From: Tethya wilhelma
Lineage: Eukaryota > Porifera > Demospongiae > Tethyida > Tethyidae
Reading direction: 5' to 3'
Length of the DNA: 64,000 bases
Assembly (NCBI GenBank): GCA_964030475.1
Contig: CAXIPT010000002.1
Span: forward strand, 392,138-456,137
The notes under the pieces are model-generated. The model ran no database searches. It was not told where the DNA came from and saw only the letters and a program-made list of their open reading frames with translations. Of this stretch, positions 12,093 through 25,150 are shown piece after piece (position 1 is the first letter of the stretch; every line of letters begins with the position of its first letter). The translations under genes were made by a program, and so were the position numbers.

Positions 12093-13068
12093 AAGCAAGA
12101 CTGCAGTAATTTTTCATGATGTGTCTACCTTTCAAGCTAATGAAAATCAACCAACTCTATGGACCTGAAAGGGAGAACTGTGATGTGACCAAAATCCATA
12201 GGGAATGGTATAATGCTTTCAGATTTCATTAAAGAGAGAGATGGCTAACTTACACCTCAATGACATGGAGTAAAAATGAGCCAAACGATCCATCAGTTCG
12301 CAAGTATGCACACCAACTATTGGAATACGGAGAAGCAAAGGAGGGACTGCACAAACTTCAATGGACAATTGAAGGAGGCAGTGAAGCAGCTGAAAATTTG
12401 TATCTAAAGAAGAATGGCTTGAGATTAGTGTGAATTCTTGACCACAGCAGCTTTTATGCAGCTATGCCTAATGATGCACTTGATGTCACAAAGATGAACG
12501 TGAAACCTGGAGGGGCTCATTGAGTGACGAGAGATGGATGGTGGGCAGGAAAGCCACAGAAGATGATCTCTGTAGTGGCCTTGGTCGACCTAACGGATTG
12601 CGTGAAGTTTTGGAAGAACGAGAACAAGAGGTATGAAAAGCAGATCAGATGAGAGATTCTCAGCAGTCATTCTGACTTTAAAAATGAAAAATCTCTTGAC
12701 AGAATGTGGAGCCATTGGATGAGAAAAGACAAATGGTTTATATGCTGCCGAAATTTCCCTGTGAGCTTAATCTGAATGATTGTGTATGAGCTCAAGCAAA
12801 ATGCTACAGCAGGGCATACTGTAAGTACATGTTTGTAAGCTTACGTAACACCACTGCACTCAAATTGACACATTTTTCTAAAGTAAAATACTACAGGTTT
12901 GCATATCTAGAAGGTCTTCCTGGAGGATCTGAGTTAGAAAAGCTTGTAAAGAATTTAAGTATGAAAAAATCAACAAATCCCACTGAAGAATTTCTGATAT
13001 TTAATTGGATCCTCGTTTTGTGTTCTTCATTTCTATTAAAGTTAGTGTTAAAAACTTTGGAATTGTAG
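12093..13068 (+). pseudogene. Decayed IS630/Tc1-like DDE transposase
   Basis: Several frames broken by stops together spell a DDE transposase. VIFHDVSTF near 12110 holds the first Asp; a PSVRKYAHQLLEYGEAKEG helix follows; ILDHSSFYAAMP near 12440 holds the second Asp; VYMLPKFPCELN near 12750 holds the third acidic residue region (family form HCELNPIE). The end reads RFAYLEGLPGGSELEKLVK. There are at least five stops or frameshifts, so it cannot make an active enzyme. A fragment of the same sequence lies at 7.8 kb. The DDE assignment is good; the exact family name is inferred from remembered eukaryotic IS630-like transposases. Confidence 0.65.
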
Positions 13069-14179
13069 CGCATGCACAGTTTCCAAAATGGTTCCGGGGG
13101 ACAGTGGTGTGAATGCTGTCATGTCTGGGGGTGCTCACTTACTTTTCTGTTCTCTGAAATCCACCCCATGCACCCTCTCTGATGTGACAACCTCAGAGAA
13201 AGGGCTGTATACATAATATTGTATTGAGTGTATTTAGTATTGTCTCTTATGCCCATTGGGATTATTGTTGAATGGTTAATTTCTATGTCTGCTACAAATT
13301 CAGGACAGCTACAAATAATGTGTAGCTGGGAAGCAAGCTATGTTGCTTGGAATTGCTGAACATAACAAATCAGCAGGCAGAGCATACAAATTGCTTATAC
13401 AGAAAGAGAAAACCTGAGAAAAAAAGTGTGCTCTTCAACAGGGTAATAGTGAAAGAGAAACGTGTGCATTCGTGACATAAAACAATCAAACTGCATCTAA
13501 AACTTTCAAGAAAACTTGGTAAGTTTGCAAACCTTAGAACATAATCCTTTTCAGTATGCCCAAAATCCACAAACATACTTGTAGTTATGTAGCACGCAAC
13601 ATTTAAGATGGACAACAGTTCATGAATCGGTGAAGATGTGAAAGGCCACATCTTTGTAGAAGCCACGGATGACAGAGCATAGTATGACATGAATATGCAC
13701 GTCACCCATCCACTGACTACAGCATGGAATATGAAGACAGTGCTGACCATTCTAAGGAATACATAACCCCGCCCTAACACCAATCAACAACATGTGGCAA
13801 CCCTACAGTAGAACATGCATAAGCATAGAGTTTTTTCTGTGGGCTAATTCAGAGTCTCTTCATTGAAACGATGGACAACACACATTGCACCTCTAACAAA
13901 AGCGGACACCATAGCAAGGGACAGAAAGGCGACACATATCAGAAAAGATGATAAAGAGGCCAGAAGCTAGGCCTGAAGTGCTTGTAAGCTCTTCTGGTGT
14001 CTTCAGTTTTGGGGACGCCTAATTTTGTGTCTGTCAGAAGTAGCTTCGACTCCAACTCCAGCTCCACTTCCAAGAACAGCAGGAATATGAAGCTGAGAAG
14101 GAAAGCTACTGAAGCAGCAAAAAATTTTTATGGATACAGTATGTTGCTAATGCCACTATTATATTGCCAAGTTTAAGCA

Positions 14180-14760
14180 TCCTTGTGACAAGAACACTGC
14201 TGTATTTATAGGCAACATTGTTGCTGCTGACCAGAAGTTATCGAACAAAAACAATACTATCCATGGCCATCCATCCTATTCAGAAGAACTGATTTGATCA
14301 GAACAGTTGCCACAAAGTGTATGCTCAATATGCCCTACATGTGAGTAGGATAGATGTTCGACCTGGGGGCAAGCAACCTTGCATGAGATATGGGCAGGAC
14401 GTGTATAAAGATTAATGGATGAGGATGGTGTTCCAAAGGGGATGAGGAAAACATTGGATGAGTGTAAAATCAAAAACACTGGCAACATGAAGTGTCCTGA
14501 CATGCATGTAGTTCTCTCATTCCACAATGATTTGCAGAGTGAAAATAGTATTGTTGAATATTACTTTGATGACCAAGGACTTAAGTGTGTGTTCCTACCA
14601 ACTGCAAAGTTCTACTGCGAACTCAATCCCAATTGTTGAACGAGTACAGGGCCAAACAAATGTCTATACACGTTAATGTACACATTTCACCCTGCCTGGA
14701 CTCTGTGCAATTGTGGTAGTGACAATACATCACTTCCAGCATTAATGTTTAACAGGCATA
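14180..14760 (+). pseudogene. Second, diverged IS630/Tc1-like DDE transposase relic
   Basis: Shifted frames read YALHVSRIDVRPGGKQPC near 14320, then DEDGVPKGMRKTLDE at about 14418, then VFLPTAKFYCELNP near 14600 followed by a frameshift into ERVQGQTNVYTRVNVH. This order (RPGG, VPKGMRK, YCELNP, then an aromatic/Arg segment) parallels the 12.1-13.1 kb relic but the sequences differ clearly, so two lineages are present. The upstream catalytic part is missing or unrecognisable. Confidence 0.55.
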
Positions 14761-17690
14761 ACTATAATTTAACATTAAATAAGCCTTGACATTTTTGTTT
14801 TTGCTATAGGTAAAGCCACTTTTTTTTTTTTACTAGTCACTTATATTGCTAAAATTAATCAATGAATATGAAGTAGGGGTGGTGTTGCACTTCGGCATTA
14901 ATTTTATCATATGGCCTATACTAACAATGACATAGCTTTCATAGCTTCACATATAACCATGATAGTAGTGATCTTTCACCAATCCTTCCTGGAAAGAGTG
15001 TCTCATGGTCTTTGTATTAGAGTGTGAAGGGTACCGTTCCTGTTTTTTTTTTTTTTTAGTTGTGACAGAGCAACTGCATGAGGAAGTATCAGATGATGAT
15101 CGACAGATTGAAGGCAGTTTACAACGGTTTTTATTGTGAAGACTTATCAACACTAGTGCCATAGCCTATAGCTTGTCTTCACTGGTAGCACAATTAACAT
15201 TTTCAAAGGGCGGCCAAAAGAGAGTAGACAGCCATCTTGACCACATTGCACAAGTACCACACTCCCTTGCAGCAAATGCAGCCATATAGTTCACAATAAA
15301 AACAGATGGGTACGACTGGGTTGTTACAATACATGTAATTATTATCTGAAGAAGAGTCAGATACCCACCCATAAGGAACATATTGGTATTAAAAGGAAAT
15401 CTTCCTTCAGATCAACACAGTCAAGGACATAAAATGGGAAATGTTTACGTTAGGGTGTTTTTGTCATTGCAATTCATGTCATGAATAGTAAAAATCTAAT
15501 TTAAGACAATAAAATTAGAACACTATTCCTCATTAATTTACGTTAACACTATTCCTAGTTGAATAGAATCATGGAACAAACACTGAAATCTACTGGAATG
15601 AACACTGAAGAGCCTCATAAATAATTATATCTACATTACATAGCTTTCGTTCAATCATAATTCTGCAACCATAGAATGTTCCGCACAGTAATAGAATCTC
15701 ATCCAGCTAGTGACCACGCAATATAATGTACTTGACACTAATGATCAATACAAGATACCACACAGAATACTTTAGTTAGAAATACTCATATGGATACATT
15801 GAATATTTCATACTTTGTGTATAAAATGCCTGAAGTTCAATTGTTTTGTATTCAAACCAGTGAAGTACTTATCCAAACATTTTCTACTGACCACCTCAAA
15901 ACATGAGTGGTCACTATGACTGGTGATGAAGGAAGTCTTCCTTCAATACAGTTAGAATGCTATAGCACCATAGACAGAGAAATTTTGATCCAAAATTTTT
16001 TGGCAGTAAAAATTTCACTGTCAATTTTAATCGTCAAATTGGAACTGTACAAACTTTGTATTATGTTCTCACACAGATGCTCTGTAATGGTGGATTGTTG
16101 TTCTGTATACTAGTTACATTAATTGCTCCTCTCGTTTTACACAACTGTTTTGAAGAGACAACTTGATATAAACACTGTTAAGGGGTGTCTATAAAATAGA
16201 CACAATACTACAGTGTCTAGATATCCAATTATTGAGGTTTGCACAAAAATGCCATACTTAAATCTATTCATGACTCTACATGAATGATTTAGAGACATGT
16301 AGCTGTCTACATTTCTATTCACATTCACTTGAGTCTTTGTTTTGAAGCTTGTTTCAACAGCAAATTTCATGGTTAGTACCTAAATGCTCCATTATCAAAC
16401 TCATAAGTTTGTTCTTTACATTATATTTTGTGACCACATTTAAGCAGTCAACTTCAGGGGCTCAGGTGAATGTGAATAGACTCTTTAAGTATCAAACATA
16501 CCTTAACAAGTGTACACTGGCAAACAGGATGGTCTTGGGTGCTGACAACACATGCTCCATGGTTTGTGTTCCAATGTTACACTTTCTTCATCTTTGCTTC
16601 AGACTAGCCAATGTCTGGAATCGCCCACATACATGCACGCCACACACTGTGAGACAAAAACATAAGATGATCATAGTACATCTACACACTTTACACTGAA
16701 CTTACTTTAGCAATGATTTCACCAAACACTGATAAGCTTCTTGTCCTTCCATGAATGCAATCTTTCACTTTGAAAATATCAAGTCAAGCAAGGGTCCTTG
16801 GTCCTTCTCCATACTGCTCTTACTATATCAAAATTTTTTGAAAACACTCATTCCTACAAGAAACCATACACATACATAGCAAAGATGTTAGTACACATAA
16901 TCATACACCTGAGTCTGTTTCCTTGTGCCTGTGTACACTGCTAGTACAACAGACTCAATCTAAAACCACAATATAGCCACTTGATCCCCTAGCTGGTGGG
17001 GCTATATAATCATATTCACACTAGTGGTTGGCTGTCAGTTGTGCCCATTCAGCAGTGAAGCACACAACTAAGCTCTTGTTAGAGGTTTGCAATGCAGCCA
17101 AAAGAAACTTCAACTTTTTATAGAAAGTGAATGTAGCCTTTCACTTCGAAAATAATAAAGTCATGGGTCTCTCTCCATACTGTTATTGGCTAAAACAAAA
17201 GTTTCACACTCAATTCCCACAAAGAGACCTGAATTTTCTTTTAACTCTCCCTTGGCAACTTGCATTTCAAACTCCCAACAATGTTTGTCAAGATACTAAA
17301 AAGCTTCAGTAGAGTGGCTACATAAATCATGATTTCATACAAATAGTTACTAGTAAACAGTCACACGCACAAACACACACACACGCACACGCACACACAC
17401 ACACACAACAGCAGCAATATCATGTGAAAGCATACACTAGGCACCAACTGTTAATTTTGCTTTGTTTTGTTTTGTTTTTTTTCAGCAAGGCTAAGTAATT
17501 TACTAAACATAATAATGGCCAAGAGTACAGTACTATAATATTCAAAATTCTAACCTCAATTTCAATGCAGGGTATAACGCATCTCAGCACAAAAACAGAA
17601 GACACTACTTACCAAGGATAAGCTACTCAACTACACTCCAACCCAATGAAATGGACTACTTTGTATAATCTAGCCACATCTTTTACTAAC
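14761..17690. other. Long non-coding stretch
   Basis: No supported gene. 16755-16870 and 17126-17236 are diverged direct copies of one segment (both contain a CTTTCACTT..GAAAAT..AAGTCA run and CTCCATACTG). A CA-rich tract occupies about 17355-17408. Confidence 0.5.
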
Positions 17691-17702
17691 CGCTAGCATT
17701 GT

Positions 17703-17978
17703 GTGTTGCATTTCCAACTTCTGAAGTTTCTATCACAAAAGCCATACTACCATTCTCCTCTTGGTGACCAGGTCTTTACGTTCACATCTCAGTTTGAAAA
17801 TAACCGAAATCAACTGGCCGCTGTCATCTGTTCGGGGGAGAAAAATGATACAGTGTTGCATTTGTCAACTGAGTTGATTCGGACAAACGATGCGGCCTAC
17901 TATACAGTGTTAACCTACCATAGTTTCAGTAACTTTCTGCCGAGCTCTCAAGGGTTGAACGTAGAATACGTACAGTAA
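17703..17978 (+). other. Unidentified open frame of 91 codons
   Basis: The frame has a balanced composition (VFTFTSQFENN, VICSGEKNDT, LHLSTELIRTNDAAYY) and ends just before a GCCTCGTTCCCAGGCC repeat word. No domain, splice signal or homologous copy in the window was recognised. It may be an exon relic or chance. Confidence 0.2.
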
Positions 17979-18470
17979 ACGTGTACCAGCTTCTTTTCAC
18001 TTAGCCTCGTTCCCAGGCCCGCAAAGTGTCTAATATCACCACGTGCTCGAGCGGAAATGTGGAAGTGGATTTGATATCCGGCATGCATGGAAATGGAAAT
18101 GAGCACGTCGTGTACTTGAAACTCAGAATTGAAGCTTTCGAATTAATTTTTTACTTCAATTAGCTGCTATATTATATCATAATTTTTGATAGGCCTATAG
18201 CTAGGGTTCCATCGAAAGCATTCTGGGACACTCGGGATGGCATAATTATATTATAGTATCATATTATGAGTTCAAGCATCAATCAGTGCATTTGAATGTT
18301 TTTTGCAGTAATAATATATACTATAGCTGGTTACATCAATCTATATAATAATTCATGCAAACCACTTATATACTACGTTAATTCCTAATTATTAACTCTA
18401 GCTATAGTACTCATTCAAAATTATTCTTTCATCATAAGCATAGCATAAGTGCATGGCGGTGCCAGCAGCA

Positions 18471-18847
18471 GGGGCGGATCCAGGATTCTGAGATTACTGG
18501 GGTTGTAAATAATGCGCGCGAAGCGCGCCGAAAAATTTTAGTAGCCACGCCCACAAATTAACGTAGCCCCGCCCCCAAAACGTGGCCAGCCACGCCCGTT
18601 TAGTTCAAAGTACACCGTTAGCAGCGATTTCTCAGCGAGGTAAGTATCCACGTAGCCGTCCAGGCTTTGAGGCTGGCGCTAAAACGCTAAATATATTTAT
18701 TTCTGCCTATAAACTAAGCTTCAGCGGCAGTAGAAACAATTTATTACATAATTTAGCTGAGCATGAGTACAAAATTTCCAACACAGTTGACTCGTTTTGG
18801 GGGGGGTTGTAACCCCCTGAACCCCCCCCCCCTAAATCCGCCCCTGC
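18471..18847. mobile_element. Miniature inverted-repeat element, ends CAGGGGCGGATCC
   Basis: The left end CAGGGGCGGATCCAGG mirrors the right end CTAAATCCGCCCCTG. The interior is GC-rich (CACGCCC words, a GGGGGG-TTGTAA-CCCCC hairpin at the right end) and has no intact gene. CAGCAG on both sides could be part of the target duplication. It resembles short non-autonomous DNA transposons of marine animals. Confidence 0.75.
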
Positions 18848-19872
18848 AGCAGCCAGTGCCTTGTACTGATGATGTAAATTTGAAATGAAAAAAACAATTT
18901 ACAAATATAATTCAGTTTTTGACTGGTAATACACGAAGCAACAAAATCATTCATAGCAGAAAATATTAGCTATTTGTGAGATTGGAATTGGATACAAACA
19001 AAAATGTTTTCTTGATGCCTAAATTCTGAATCGGTAGCTTGCATGTGTAATCCTATGTAAAGTAAATCATTTGGTTTCTTCTTCAGTGACAATTCTTGGC
19101 TCTTTAATTAAAATATTGGTCTCAATCTAGAATTCACTGCATGGTTTTCAATACACAATGTGTTCAACTACCTACATAAAAGAAGAATAACAAAGAATCA
19201 AAATTTAAAATACATGCATGTTATATCATTATACGAAACAATTTCCAATTATAATACACTATTAAACTGCAAAATATGTCCGACTTTCTACTGCCAATTT
19301 CAACTGAAAAGTGCCTGAGAATGCATGTAACCAAATTAATTTTTAGTATAATAATATTATCCAAAATGATTCAGACTTAGAAGTCAGTGCATGTGTATAA
19401 AAAACATCAAGGAGTGAATGAAAATGAAAACATGTGCCTGGAGGAAATTATAAGTAGATTTTCATGACCACATGCATGTTTCTTTGGACAGGTTCGATAT
19501 AGCCACAAGCTGTATAAAACTAGGCTCCTCCTTGCTGAATATTTTCTTCAAAAATAAGGAAGGAGAGAGCCTGGTATCAGTAGTCAAGTGAGTGACGTAC
19601 TATTTTACGTAATTCAGGTTAGGCTGGAGGAAATTTCGACGCATTGCACGAGAGGAATGAAAAGATTGCTGTCGACAAAAGTTGTGACCGAGAAACATAT
19701 AATTAAGTTGGTCAACTAAGTATATCCATCTACGTAGTAAATGTATCTAAGATGGTCCTTCGACATATGTACTGACATCTTTTACAGGATTCTTCTGCTA
19801 CTGGGTGTGCTTTAGAAGCACAAATTGTTGAGCGTGTTGTTGAAGCTGCAACACATTTGGATGACCTTTTAT
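18848..19872. other. Non-coding stretch, no gene recognised
   Basis: Very AT-rich, no supported frame. A short imperfect hairpin (GGCTCCTCCTTGC..AAGGAAGGAGAGAGCC) lies at about 19525-19575. Confidence 0.5.
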
Positions 19873-20995
19873 ACAAGTATAGTAAAAATTCCATAAAAAT
19901 TAACAGTGTAGGAATGGGCAGTGCGGTAAAAAGTAAGGAAACAAGGCATGTCGCAATTTCGGCACATGACTACTTCATTTTCATTTTTGATTCCTCATAC
20001 ATCCTGTCATATGAAAATAAATATTGATATGCTTCAAACAATGTTGTGACATGCCTGGATAAAATAATGGTTGGAATTCATAGATCATGCATGCCAATCA
20101 GTATGCTGCAGAGTGTGCCACCTTATATATGGTCGGATTACTGACAGGGAGTGCATGCCGATGGATTAGGTGTGAAACTTAACTGTTAGCTAGCTAAATG
20201 GGGCAAAGTATATAAGTAGGCAATCTAGGCAAAGTTGTTTTAGTTAATCCTCAATACTCTACTTGAGCATAAAAAAATGAAGTAGTCATGTGCCGAAATT
20301 GCGACATGCCTTGTTTCCTTACTTTTTATCGCACTGCCCATATTTTTACCGCACTGCCCATTCCTACACTGTTAATTTTTATGGAATTTTTACTATACTT
20401 GTTCACTCACTTTTTTCAACACTAAAGTGAGGAGACTATATCAGGGACTTAGTAAGTCCTTACAAAAAGCTTGAGTAGCAGTACTATTAGGCTAATGCGC
20501 ATGCGCATTAAATGCCACGTGGATAGATATCGACCTTTGACCTCTACCTACAAAAGATGGCTGCATTGAAGTGTATGAATTTATATACTAAGTTTTAAAG
20601 CTTTCTAGCTCTTGTTTTAACACATTTGGGCAGAAAGCGAGTGTAAAAGGCACTAGTCCAGATGAGAACAAGTTGTTCTGTGTAGTCAAAACAAGCTCAA
20701 AGTCTTTTGTTTCTCTGGAAATCGCCTTCAAGTAAGTCAGTTAGTAAGTAAGTAAGTGAGAACAAAATTGCGTGGGTGTAGCTTCTAACTAGCGCTCGCT
20801 ACGAGTGCTTATGAAAGCTTCTGTGAGTTTTAGGCCATGCAAGCGTTTGTTAATCTGTCTGAGAGAGCTTTCTGAGCAAGTTTGAAGGTTTAACTTTGTC
20901 TTGCTAGATTTTTATGGTGATAAACATTTTGTATTGTGTCTATGGGACAGTCGGCCCATTCCTACTATACGTACTACCGTACGTATGATATAGTT
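19873..20995 (+). mobile_element. Composite 1.1 kb mobile unit, copy 1 (foldback element plus shared flank)
   Basis: 19873-20402 is a foldback element: its arms, starting ACAAGTATAGTAAAAATT, are inverted copies of each other for over 100 bases. The next 590 bases (palindrome ATGCGCATGCGCAT near 20497, ending ACGTACTACCGTACGT near 20985) are not part of the foldback. Both parts recur together, in the same relative order and orientation, inverted at 37305-38360. Homology stops at the outer foldback arm on one side and near the ACCGTACG palindrome on the other, so the block appears to move as one. No coding sequence was recognised. Confidence 0.7.
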
Positions 20996-21019
20996 CTAGA
21001 TCTTTGACCAGGAAATGGC

Positions 21020-21420
21020 TGTCCCAACTTTTACTGTATACAATGTTTTTTGGGAGGAATTACAGATGTATTTTGATGAGTCAACTCTTGCAATCGATGA
21101 AAGCCATCACGGGGATGTTCTTCATATGCCACTTGCAATATTGATACGGCATCTTCAGGAGCTTATCACTCAAAGATAAAAGGATAAAGTTTCCCAATGA
21201 TACACTCTCCGTACCATCGGAAGAATGGATCCGTTTGCAATTTTGGCCAGCAAACCCATATTCAGAGAGTGAAATTTGACACATGGCACAGGGTGTTTCA
21301 AGGTCTAATTTGGAGTACCTATATATACAGATTCATCAACAACAAAAAGACTATCCTAAATCGCACGGATCCGTTGTGACCACGGACACCAGTTGATACA
21401 TGGCAAAAAGGCTCACCAAC
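21020..21420 (+). pseudogene. Broken coding relic, unidentified family
   Basis: Two frames read like protein: VFWEELQMYFDESTLAIDES, then HGDVLHMPLAILIRHLQEL ending in a stop, then in another frame VPSEEWIRLQFWPANPYSES, a stop, and SRSNLEYLYIQIHQQQKDYP. The Trp/aromatic-rich pattern is coherent and looks like a decayed member of a dispersed protein family, but no name is offered. Confidence 0.35.
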
Positions 21421-22335
21421 TCGAACTATATTATATATACAATTATCATCAACTGACACTAATAAAGCATTGTTATACGATAGCGGACACTAAAGCTTTT
21501 TACATACTTCAACAGTGCGCAAGCTTTGGACTATGATTTTTATATACATGGCATTGTACCTATATAGCGTTGCATTTTTCATGTGTCTCCGAGAATGAAT
21601 CTGACTCCTGTTTCAGAGGTAAATGCACTTGTAATGAACAAGGATAAAGTCACACAGCCATCAAAATTAATGCTTTGAGACATGCAACTGAGGTTTCTAG
21701 CTTGGTACATTTTTAGTGAAGCTGGCACTACTTCTGCTAACCCAATAATAGCGTAGGCAATCAATTATCAATCATTATTCTACAGCGTTTTGTCCAGTTG
21801 TAACGAGAGTGCAGCAAATATTTGAAGCCCTTGGAAGAAGGTCTAAACCAAGAGAGACTTATTCTAGCAAGTCCCACTCTGATATCTCGTTCCAGGACTG
21901 GGCAACGAGTCTTAGAGTTAATGCACATTGCTATAATTTATCGTGCGGGAGTATGAATTATCACCGCAACGTTAAATTTCTGAATGCATAATTATCAACA
22001 ACGCACTACTTTAAGCTCGCGCTACATTTCTGCAGGTACCACAACCGTTTATTGAAGTTCATACACTCCATATTGAACTGTTTTAACTTAAGAATTAATT
22101 TAATTCCATTAAAATTTTGACATCAATGAGAATGTACAATAAGTATAATAAACAGTTGCAAAATCATATTAAAATCAAATTAAGATCAAGAAGAGTGCAA
22201 ACTCTATGCAATGCAGCTGAGTACATTTAATAATAGCTAGCCAATAATAATAGCTACATACAAAAGAATTCAAAGTTCAGTAATCAGTGAAGTAAACACA
22301 GAGGACAGAATCTGCATGGCATTTCTATATTCTCA
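21421..22335. other. Non-coding stretch, no gene recognised
   Basis: AT-rich, no supported frame. It adjoins the 3' end of the minus-strand transposase relic; no terminal inverted repeat for that element was found here. Confidence 0.5.
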
Positions 22336-22531
22336 TCAATAATGGGGCCTCCTTCTTTTGCAGTGTTCATGAATCCATCTACCATAAGCACATTGAAGCC
22401 ATTCTGCTCCACTTTCAGTACGGACATCTTCTTCATATGTATCGAAACAAGCACAACAAGTGTTACTATCGATGCTTTGTGAAATGATAATTGCTAGTCT
22501 GATTCCGCCTTGAACTCCTTAGGTTTGTTTT

Positions 22532-23832
22532 CTTGCTTGCAACAGCTTTCTTTGCCTTTTCTTCAGCTATCCTAGCACGCTCTGCTTCCTTTTCTTGTGC
22601 TTTTTTTGCTCTCTCTTCAGCTTTCTTTGCACGCTCTGCTTATTTCTCTTGTGCTTTTTTTGCTCTCTCCAATGCTTTCTTAGCCTTTTCTTCAGCCTTC
22701 TTCTTTGCTGCTTCTTATCGTTGTTTTTTTTTCTCCCCTCGTTCTTTAGCTCTTTTTTCTTTTATTTCTTTTTCTTCTTTTTTTTCCCGTCCTTTTCTTC
22801 AAGAAACTTAGTCTTGCCTTAGCTACACATACAGGCTTGCGACTGGGTACAGTGAGATTCAAATACTTTGAAACAGGGCTATGAAGATTAGCATTGCTGT
22901 TAGACAAAGCAGTCAAAGGTTGACATCTCGATACAGAATCAACTCCTTGGAGGCATCCTGCTCCAGTCCCAATAGTGGAAAGAGGACATAGAAGAACAGT
23001 ATCTTTGATGCCACTAGTAGACTGAGAGATAGCGCTGGCACCATGAATCCTGTGACGACTGGTAGATTGAGAAAGAGATCCAACACCGTGGACGCCACTA
23101 GTAGTTTGAGAGAGAGATCCAACACCATGGACGCCACTACTAGTAGTTTGAGAGAGAGATCCGACACCATGGACGCCACTAGTAGTTTGAGAGAGAGATC
23201 CAACACCATGGACACCACTAGTAGTTTCAGAGAGAGATCCAACACCATGGACGCTGCCACTAGTAGTTTGAGAGAGAGATCCAACACCATGGACACCACT
23301 AGTAGTTTGAGAGAGAGATCCAACACCATGGACACCACTACTAGTAGTTTGAGACATGCAGAGATCCAACACTATGGATACCACTAGTAGTTTGAGAGAG
23401 AGATCCAACACCATGGACGCCACTAGTTGATTGATCATGACTGAAAGCTATCTCATGAACATTATCAGCATCTATGGAACTTAGTGTCACAATTTCTTCA
23501 GAGTCTAGTGATTCATATCTTCAATTATCTGCAGTGGATCCAGTTCCTGTATTAAGTTTTCTAGCAGGGTATCATGACCATTAAGACAGTCATCTTCTGC
23601 ATCTAAAACAAATTATGTCAACGATAAATAATTTAAATAGCTAGATTTTCCAGAGGGATGTGGCTGCAGTAATAAGTTCTTCTTCATTTGAAGTTGGCTT
23701 GGACATGGAGTCAAGAGAGAGAGAGATCCGACACCATGGACGCCACTAGTAGTTTGAGAGAGAGATCCAACACCATGGACACCACTAGTAGTTTCAGAGA
23801 GAGATCCAACACCATGGACGCTGCCACTAGTA
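22532..23832 (-). repeat. Tail module of the pogo-like relic, distal tandem copy
   Basis: This 1301-base block holds the Lys-rich tail, a spacer coding for CQPLTALSNSNANLHSPVS, a 39/42-base minisatellite and the LLTPCPSQLQ segment. The Lys-rich side matches 23833 onward base for base at an offset of 1301. The LLTPCPSQLQ side matches 24833 onward at an offset of 1220. The 81-base difference equals one 39-base plus one 42-base minisatellite unit. Confidence 0.9.
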
Positions 23833-25150
23833 CTTGCTTGCAACAGCTTTCTTTGCCTTTTCTTCAGCTATCCTAGCACGCTCTGCTTCCTTTTCTTGTG
23901 CTTTTTTTGCTCTCTCTTCAGCTTTCTTTGCACGCTCTGCTTATTTCTCTTGTGCTTTTTTTGCTCTCTCCAATGCTTTCTTAGCCTTTTCTTCAGCCTT
24001 CTTCTTTGCTGCTTCTTATCGTTGTTTTTTTTTCTCCCCTCGTTCTTTAGCTCTTTTTTCTTTTATTTCTTTTTCTTCTTTTTTTTCCCGTCCTTTTCTT
24101 CAAGAAACTTAGTCTTGCCTTAGCTACACATACAGGCTTGCGACTGGGTACAGTGAGATTCAAATACTTTGAAACAGGGCTATGAAGATTAGCATTGCTG
24201 TTAGACAAAGCAGTCAAAGGTTGACATCTCGATACAGAATCAACTCCTTGGAGGCATCCTGCTCCAGTCCCAATAGTGGAAAGAGGACATAGAAGAACAG
24301 TATCTTTGATGCCACTAGTAGACTGAGAGATAGCGCTGGCACCATGAATCCTGTGACGACTGGTAGATTGAGAAAGAGATCCAACACCGTGGACGCCACT
24401 AGTAGTTTGAGAGAGAGATCCAACACCATGGACGCCACTACTAGTAGTTTGAGAGAGAGATCCGACACCATGGACGCCACTAGTAGTTTGAGAGAGAGAT
24501 CCAACACCATGGACACCACTAGTAGTTTGAGAGAGAAATCCAACACCATGGACACCACCACTAGTAGTTTGAGACATGCAGAGATCCAACACTATGGATA
24601 CCACTAGTAGTTTGAGAGAGAGATCCAACACCATGGACGCCACTAGTTGATTGATCATGACTGAAAGCTATCTCATGAACATTATCAGCATCTATGGAAC
24701 TTAGTGTCACAATTTCTTCAGAGTCTAGTGATTCATATCTTCAATTATCTGCAGTGGATCCAGTTCCTGTATTAAGTTTTCTAGCAGGGTATCATGACCA
24801 TTAAGACAGTCATCTTCTGCATCTAAAACAAATTATGTCAACGATAAATAATTTAAATAGCTAGATTTTCCAGAGGGATGTGGCTGCAGTAATAAGTTCT
24901 TCTTCATTTGAAGTTGGCTTGGACATGGAGTCAAGAGAGAGAGAGATCCGACACCATGGACGCCACTAGTAGTTTGAGAGAGAGATCCAACACCATGGAC
25001 ACCACTAGTAGTTTCAGAGAGAGATCCAACACCATGGACGCTGCCACTAGTAGTTTGAGAGAGAGATCCGACACCATGGACGCCACTAGTAGTTTGAGAG
25101 AGAGATCCAACACCATGGACACCACTACTAGTAGTTTGAGAGAGAGATCC
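23833..25150 (-). repeat. Tail module of the pogo-like relic, proximal tandem copy
   Basis: The copy joined to the catalytic domain. Its junction with the distal copy (23820-23840) falls inside a minisatellite unit (CCACTAGTA-CTTGCTTGC), so unequal exchange between repeat units is the simplest origin. Two in-frame stops in the Lys-rich part are shared with the other copy, so decay preceded the duplication. Confidence 0.85.

Noticed and set aside
22533..22822. Plus-strand frames rich in Phe, Ser and Cys, repeated at 23834-24123
   Set aside because: They are the complement of the Lys/Ala/Glu-rich tail of the minus-strand transposase.
23043..23387. Plus-strand frame with RERSNTMDATTSSL repeats
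   Set aside because: It is the complement of the 13-residue minisatellite; the minus-strand frame is the one joined to the DDE domain.
22533..25150. Repeated units at 22.5-25.1 kb considered as a CRISPR array
   Set aside because: The units are contiguous 39/42-base coding repeats without unique spacers, and the DNA is eukaryotic.
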